This document shows, one piece after another, positions 22,385 to 26,347 of a DNA stretch of 26,347 nt. The translations under genes and the position numbers were made by a program. Origin of the DNA: an uncultured Eubacteriales bacterium (GTDB lineage: Bacteria; Bacillota; Clostridia; Oscillospirales; Oscillospiraceae); the NCBI GenBank assembly GCA_900549865.1, contig URPU01000026.1, forward strand, positions 1-26,347. Direction: 5' to 3'. The notes under the pieces are model-generated. The model had not been told where the DNA came from and did not search any database. It saw only the letters and a list, made by a program, of their open reading frames with translations. Each line of letters opens with the position of its first letter. The stretch's first letter is position 1.

Positions 22385-23137
22385 ATGCCGCTCGACTCTC
22401 TTTCCCGCTCCGCGCCCGTGGTGTTCAAGCCCTGCGTGACCTCCACCAACACGCTTTTAAAGGGGCTGGCCTCCTGCGGCGTGCCGGACGGCTTCGTTCT
22501 CGCCGCCGCAAAGCAGACCAGCGGCCGCGGCCGTCTGGGGCGCGGCTTTGAATCGCCGGAGGGCGGGCTGTACCTCTCCATGCTGCTGTACCCCCGTTGT
22601 CCGCTTGAGCGTGTGCAGACGCTCACGCCCTGCGTGGCGGTGGCGCTGTGCCGTGCGCTGGCGCGCGCCTGCGGCGTCACGCCCGAAATAAAATGGCCGA
22701 ACGACCTTCTGATAAACGGCAAAAAGCTCTGCGGCATCCTTGTCGAGTCCTCCACCGTGCGCGGCCGACTGTACGTCGTCATCGGCATGGGGCTGAACAT
22801 AAACACCGCGCCCGCAGACTTCCCGGAGGAGCTGCGCGATACCGCCGGTTCCCTCTTCGGTGAGCTTGGCCGCCGCTTCGAGCTGGAGGACGTCGCCGCC
22901 GCCATAATCGAGGAGCTGGACGCGATGTACGCCGCGTGGCAGACGGACCCCGCCTGCTGTCTTGCCGATTACCGCCGCCTCTGCGTCAGCATAAACCGCC
23001 CCGTCACGCTCATCCGGAACGGCGTCAGCCGCGCGGCCTTCGCGCGGGATATCGACGAAAGCTACGCCCTCGTCGCCGACGTTGACGGCGCGGAGGAGCA
23101 TATCTCCATGGGGGAAATAAGCCTCAGAAATGCGTAA
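22385..23137 (+). CDS. birA: Biotin--[acetyl-CoA-carboxylase] ligase, catalytic domain only
   Basis: 250 residues. It activates biotin with ATP and attaches it to the carrier protein of biotin-dependent carboxylases. Signature segments: TSGRGRLGRGF (45-55, the biotinyl-AMP loop), GLYLSMLLYP, KWPNDLLINGKKLCGIL (103-119) and GMGLNIN (134-140). The small C-terminal SH3-like domain follows (about 205-250). The N-terminal helix-turn-helix of bifunctional BirA repressors is absent, so it should not regulate transcription. ATG 22385 lies one base after the previous stop, with AGGAGGGGG inside that gene as its ribosome-binding site. It is the last gene before the AT-rich segment. Confidence 0.95.
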   Translation: MPLDSLSRSAPVVFKPCVTSTNTLLKGLASCGVPDGFVLAAAKQTSGRGRLGRGFESPEGGLYLSMLLYPRCPLERVQTLTPCVAVALCRALARACGVTPEIKWPNDLLINGKKLCGILVESSTVRGRLYVVIGMGLNINTAPADFPEELRDTAGSLFGELGRRFELEDVAAAIIEELDAMYAAWQTDPACCLADYRRLCVSINRPVTLIRNGVSRAAFARDIDESYALVADVDGAEEHISMGEISLRNA

Positions 23138-23221
23138 AAAGTGGCGCGCCTTTGCCGTGTGCCGATAAGACAGTAATTTGAGAAAAGTACGAAATCGGCA
23201 TCTGCCAGACAGGATTGGACA

Positions 23222-23263
23222 AAACAGGCGACATTCAACTTTGGTTGGATGTCGCTTGTTTTT
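23222..23263 (+). terminator. Intrinsic terminator in the AT-rich boundary region
   Basis: AAACAGGCGACATTCAAC and GTTGGATGTCGCTTGTTT pair with two internal mismatches around TTTG, followed by T residues. It could end the birA transcript or belong to the accessory segment. Confidence 0.75.
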
Positions 23264-23351
23264 GTGCGTTTAAGGGGCGAAATTTGCTTGTTTCTCGTTC
23301 CGTGGGGCATTGTTCAAAAGTAGGCATATCAGACTTCATCTTTCCGTTTGA

Positions 23352-23567
23352 AATGTTCTGAAAGAACAAAAACTGCCATTATCGCGCACATCGGTTTCAC
23401 GGATTAGAGAAGCGCTATTTGATGAAATCTTTTTCTGTGTGGCAAAGTTCTTCACGGAAGTCATAACAACCAATTTCATGGAAGCAAAAAGGCAGTTTCC
23501 CAAGGCTAAACCAGAAATTTCTCAAGAAGTTGCGAAATGGAATGAAGAAATTTGCAAAATGCATTGA
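23352..23567 (+). pseudogene. Possible 3' fragment of an unidentified gene
   Basis: An open frame of 71 codons ends at TGA 23565-23567 and has no usable start; an in-frame TGA lies directly before it (23349-23351). The translation looks protein-like (REALFDEIFFCVAKFF, then FPKAKPEISQEVAKWNEEIC), with amphipathic helices and lysine-rich codon use like the genes after it. I do not recognise a family. The rest of 23138-23625 holds only the hairpin at 23222 and the promoter at 23564. Confidence 0.3.
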
Positions 23568-23592
23568 TTTTTTGATGTTCGTGGTCTACAAT
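23564..23592 (+). promoter_or_regulatory. Promoter of the XRE-zinc ribbon-SPFH operon
   Basis: TTGATT (23564-23569), 17 bp spacer, TACAAT (23587-23592), about 25 bases before the ribosome-binding site of the first gene. Confidence 0.65.
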
Positions 23593-23625
23593 ATGGTTAG
23601 GCATACTATAGACAGGAGCGTTCGT

Positions 23626-23841
23626 ATGGAAATTAGCTATAAAAAACTGTGGATCTTACTCATCGAAAAGGGGATCTCTCCTGCTACATTGAGAAAAGAT
23701 TTGAACATTGCCACAGGAACTATGACCAAAATGCGGCGGAATGAAGATGTTGCATTATCCGTTCTTTTACGTATATGTGAGTATTTAGATTGCAACATCG
23801 GCGATATATGCGATGCGGTCAAAACAGAGAAAAATATATGA
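23626..23841 (+). CDS. Small XRE-family helix-turn-helix regulator
   Basis: 71 residues from ATG 23626 with AGGAG upstream; an in-frame ATG at 23530 would add residues that overlap the promoter. The whole protein is one Cro/CI-type helix-turn-helix domain: YKKLWILLIEKGIS, then LRKDLNIATGTMTKM and LLRICEYLDCNIGDIC. Such single-domain regulators usually repress their own operon. It is the first gene of a closely packed set (22 bases to the zinc-ribbon gene). Codon use and base composition are markedly AT-richer than in the genes left of 23137. Confidence 0.88.
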   Translation: MEISYKKLWILLIEKGISPATLRKDLNIATGTMTKMRRNEDVALSVLLRICEYLDCNIGDICDAVKTEKNI

Positions 23842-23863
23842 TTTAGTAGAGAGGTAAGCATGT

Positions 23864-24571
23864 ATGACATATTGCATTAACTGCGGAAAAGAACTTGTCG
23901 AAGGTGCAAAATTCTGTGCGAACTGTGGTAAAGCGGTGGAAATTAACAGTTCAACAAGTCAAAGAAAAACAGTATATGACGGTGAAATACACAAGTGCCC
24001 GAATTGCGGAAGTATTTTAGGCGCATATGATTCGGTTTGTGAAGTCTGTGGATATGAGCGCAGAGGTGCGAAGGCTGTTGGATCAGTTCGGGAGGTACAG
24101 GCGAAATTAGAAAATCTTTACGCAAAGAGACCTCAACGGAAAGTGCATACGATATTTACTCAAGCGTTAAGAGGGGGGCAGATTTCCAGTGTGGATGAAG
24201 AAATAGTTGGTTTAATCAAAAACTTTTCCATTCCTAACAACAAAGAGGATATTATGGAATTCATCATCTTAGCATCTTCAAATATTGATATGAAAGTGTA
24301 CGGTGTTAATAGCCAGCAATATCAAACATTCAACCCGGCACAACGGGAGATATCTGATGCTTGGTTAGCAAAATATGAGCAGGCATATCAAAAGGCTCGA
24401 CTTATGTTCGGCGGCACACAGGATTTCTTGAATATTCAAGGCGTGTATGAGCAAAAGATGCGAGAGATTAAAAGGAGAAAACGGCAGCTCCCATTGCTTC
24501 TGGTATGTTGTATAGGAGGCTCTTTGCTATTTATTGCCCTTATTTGGATATTGGTAATGGGCACAATCTAA
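23864..24571 (+). CDS. Double zinc-ribbon protein with C-terminal membrane anchor (YdjG-like)
   Basis: 235 residues. Two N-terminal zinc ribbons use Cys4/7/18/21 and Cys45/48/59/62. A mainly helical middle region follows (about 75-205), then a basic KRRKRQ stretch and one transmembrane helix (about 211-233), so the zinc ribbons should face the cytoplasm. In B. subtilis, YdjG is a zinc-ribbon protein encoded beside the SPFH protein YdjI, and the two help place the PspA protein at the membrane. The same adjacency here (16 bases to the SPFH gene) supports a related pairing, although no pspA-like gene lies in the window. Confidence 0.8.
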   Translation: MTYCINCGKELVEGAKFCANCGKAVEINSSTSQRKTVYDGEIHKCPNCGSILGAYDSVCEVCGYERRGAKAVGSVREVQAKLENLYAKRPQRKVHTIFTQALRGGQISSVDEEIVGLIKNFSIPNNKEDIMEFIILASSNIDMKVYGVNSQQYQTFNPAQREISDAWLAKYEQAYQKARLMFGGTQDFLNIQGVYEQKMREIKRRKRQLPLLLVCCIGGSLLFIALIWILVMGTI

Positions 24572-24587
24572 AAACGGGAGGAGTATT

Positions 24588-25916
24588 ATGATGGCATTAT
24601 TCGATAGAAATAACCGCAAGGGCGGATTCATGGATGAAATCCGCTGTGATGAGCCGTCCTATCTGATCTGGAAATGGCATCCTGCCGGAGCGCAGCTTGG
24701 TGAGGGAAACAGAGAAAACGCCATCCGCTGGGGATCTTCTCTACGCGTAAAGGATGGAGAAGTCGCCGTCTTTGTATACAAGCAGAAAAACGGCACCATG
24801 CAGGATTTTATTGAAGGTCCGTTCGATCAAGTTCTTAAAACTGCAAACCTCCCTGTCCTTGCAAGCATTGTCGGGCTTGCGTATGAGGGCGGAACACCAT
24901 TTCAGGCTGAGGTGTATTTCATCAACCTTGCCAAGATCGTTCAGATAAAGTTCGGTGTGCCATTTTTTGATGTATATGATCCGCGCTTTGAAGATTTCGG
25001 CGTGCCTGTTGCTGTCAGAGGTACGGTTAGCTTCGGCATTTCGAATTATAGAGAGTTCATCAAGCTGCATCGACTCAATAATTTCAGCCTTGACGATTTT
25101 CAGAAGCAGATTCGTGATGCTGTCTGCCGGTATGTTAAGGACTGTGTTGCCAATGCTCCGGCGGCACACAGCATTCCCGTTGTTCAGATTGAAAGCAAAA
25201 CGGCACAGATCAACGATGCGATTGAATATGACATCAGCGAGCGGCTGAAAGAGAGCTTTGGCGTGCTTGTGTCAGTTGTTGATATTTCTGCGATTGAGAT
25301 TGACAAGGCAAGTGACGGCTACCGTCAGCTTATGGCAGTTACAAAGGATATCGCTACGACAAAGACTCAGGCAGAAACGGCCGATTATGTTGAGCGGCTA
25401 CGCATTCAGCGTGAAGAAGGACAGTATGCCCAACACAAGCAAACACAGTCTGCTAACCTCGGTGCATTCCAAGTTGAGAAGCAAGCAGAGGTTGGAGTGG
25501 CAGGCGCACAGGCTCTCGGTCAGATGGGGGCAAATGGTGCGGGCGATGTGAATCTGAGCGGCGGTGGAGATGGTTTCAACATGGCCGCTATGATGGCAAG
25601 TATGGCTGTCGGTGGTGCAGTTGGGCAGAATATCGCTGGGACAATGAACAACATGTTGGGTGGTATTCAACAGCCTGTGCAGTCTGGCATGACGCCTCCC
25701 CCAATTCCTACAGCAGTATATCATGTAGCGGTCAATGGGCAAGCAACCGGACCGTTTGATATTTCCGTGTTGGCACAGATGGCAACCGCAGGACAGCTTA
25801 CCGCTGATAGCTTGGTATGGAAAAATGGGATGGCACAATGGGCAAAGGCAGGAACAGTTGATGAACTGAAAAATCTGTTTGCAAATGCTATGCCGCCTAT
25901 TCCACCGATTGAGTAA
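24588..25916 (+). CDS. SPFH-domain 'virion core'/YdjI-like protein with C-terminal GYF_2 domain
   Basis: 442 residues. An SPFH/band-7 domain spans about 20-245 (GEVAVFVYKQKNGTMQDFIE near its start). It is followed by a charged helix (about 255-300), a Gly/Met/Ala-rich segment (about 302-360, with NMAAMMASMAVGGAVGQN), a proline-rich hinge and a GYF_2 domain (about 377-432: YHVAVNGQATGPF, then LVWKNGMAQWAKAG). No transmembrane helix is visible. SPFH proteins form large membrane-associated rings; the GYF_2 domain probably binds proline-rich peptides. GGGAGG precedes tandem ATG codons (24588 and 24591). It lies between a zinc-ribbon membrane protein and a small acidic protein and was probably acquired with them. 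Confidence 0.9.
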   Translation: MMALFDRNNRKGGFMDEIRCDEPSYLIWKWHPAGAQLGEGNRENAIRWGSSLRVKDGEVAVFVYKQKNGTMQDFIEGPFDQVLKTANLPVLASIVGLAYEGGTPFQAEVYFINLAKIVQIKFGVPFFDVYDPRFEDFGVPVAVRGTVSFGISNYREFIKLHRLNNFSLDDFQKQIRDAVCRYVKDCVANAPAAHSIPVVQIESKTAQINDAIEYDISERLKESFGVLVSVVDISAIEIDKASDGYRQLMAVTKDIATTKTQAETADYVERLRIQREEGQYAQHKQTQSANLGAFQVEKQAEVGVAGAQALGQMGANGAGDVNLSGGGDGFNMAAMMASMAVGGAVGQNIAGTMNNMLGGIQQPVQSGMTPPPIPTAVYHVAVNGQATGPFDISVLAQMATAGQLTADSLVWKNGMAQWAKAGTVDELKNLFANAMPPIPPIE

Positions 25917-25927
25917 AGGAGCTTCTC

Positions 25928-26122
25928 ATGTTAACTAACCACGATAAAGATTTGGTTTGCGAAATAACCGACTTCAACACTCTGACTTTGGTAACTGCGG
26001 CTTATACGATTTATGAAAATTTGTGTACGAAAAAGCCTATCCCAAAGAGAGATTTCCTCAAACAGTTTGAAGACAACTTCGGAGTTTTCAAGAAGATTAT
26101 GTATGAGGAAGAAAAAGAATAA
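25928..26122 (+). CDS. Small hypothetical protein, last gene of the SPFH operon
   Basis: 64 residues, ATG 25928 with AAAGGAG upstream and only 11 bases from the SPFH gene stop. The sequence is helical and charged (TAAYTIYENLCTKKPIP, then FLKQFEDNFGVFKKIM, ending EEEKE), with no signal peptide, membrane helix or cysteine motif. No family is recognised. Position and spacing make it part of the four-gene operon. Confidence 0.75.
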   Translation: MLTNHDKDLVCEITDFNTLTLVTAAYTIYENLCTKKPIPKRDFLKQFEDNFGVFKKIMYEEEKE

Positions 26123-26132
26123 ACTTCAATTC

Positions 26133-26347
26133 AGCTCCGCAGGAGCGTAGCCGATTTCTCTGAAATCGTTCATGGGTTTGGGGCATTTCCCCAACGAGAT
26201 TGCACGGGTGCATAAACACGAGCATTGCTTGCCAAGTGCATTTCGCAGTTGGCAGGTAATGAGAAGTGGGTACCGCCGTGCATTGCTTGCCAGAATGGCA
26301 AGCTCCGGTGTGGGTACTCACCGGATTTGCTTGCTATTCTGCAAGGA
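26133..26347. repeat. Hairpin-dense non-coding region running to the window edge
   Basis: At least seven inverted repeats in 215 bases: 26133-26145 (GCTCC), 26151-26167 (CGATTTC), 26177-26193 (TTGGGG), 26200-26211 (TGCACGGGTGCA), about 26229-26253 (TTGCCAA/TTGGCA), about 26285-26303 (GCTTGCCA) and about 26305-26325 (CCGGTG). CATTGCTTGCCA occurs twice and GTGGGTAC twice. No credible gene is present. It may be a transfer origin, an element end or a structured RNA; the first hairpin may also terminate the SPFH operon. Confidence 0.55.

Noticed and set aside
26263..26276. AGTGGGTACCGCC, which resembles the T-box riboswitch core
   Set aside because: It does not match the TGGNACC core in register, and I see no specifier stem or downstream aminoacyl-tRNA gene within the window.
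1..26347. CRISPR array, tRNA or rRNA genes, complete insertion sequence
   Set aside because: No regularly spaced direct repeats with unique spacers, no tRNA-like cloverleaf or rRNA sequence, and no transposase gene were seen.

Overview
The window looks like chromosome of a GC-rich member of the Clostridia, most like the Oscillospirales/Ruminococcaceae. Pointers are the clostridial 2[4Fe-4S] ferredoxin, MraZ-RsmH, ClpC with a UVR-type middle domain, an EF-P with the Bacillus-type lysine 32 loop, a CD1247-type zinc-ribbon protein, an archaeal-type prolyl-tRNA synthetase and many short palindromic intergenic repeats. The taxonomic reading is an inference; no rRNA gene is present.

Layout. 1-3772 (minus): clpC, then mraZ and rsmH, the start of a division/cell-wall cluster with a recognisable MraZ operator. 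clpC has an in-frame stop at codon 90, and its codon habits change abruptly near 2800-3030. 3917-4973 (plus): a small ferredoxin with its own promoter and hairpin, then a TrmN6-like methyltransferase. 5049-5245: a palindromic repeat. 5262-6589 (minus): two membrane-protein genes, the larger apparently starting at an ATA codon; they diverge from proS (6800-8236). 8254-8854: a second repeat and a scar in which an XRE gene and a sigma-factor gene have lost their 3' ends. 9101-9937: an AraC-type regulator. 9945-10457: CD1247-type protein. 10591-10814: another MITE-like repeat. 10879-15174 (minus): comEA-like, response regulator, histidine kinase and Xaa-Pro peptidase, tightly coupled, then efp with its own promoter. 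15324-16925: a DacF-like D,D-carboxypeptidase with a terminator. 17140-21232: a KdpD-like kinase without the KdpD sensor domain, a KdpE-like regulator and a CPA2 antiporter, probably a cation-homeostasis operon. 21293-21489: inverted copy of the first repeat. 21589-23137: an inositol-monophosphatase-family gene and a biotin ligase.

23138-26347 is clearly AT-richer than the rest and carries a compact operon: small XRE regulator, zinc-ribbon membrane protein, SPFH protein with a GYF_2 tail, and a small acidic protein. A hairpin-dense non-coding stretch then runs to the window edge. This resembles an accessory module related to the B. subtilis YdjG/YdjI pair.

The most unusual observations are: the inverted palindromic repeat family whose end supplies the -35 box of a consensus promoter whose -10 box fills the loop of a perfect hairpin (21484-21525); the possible ATA start; the mosaic, stop-interrupted clpC; the exactly duplicated ferredoxin half; and the accessory SPFH operon.
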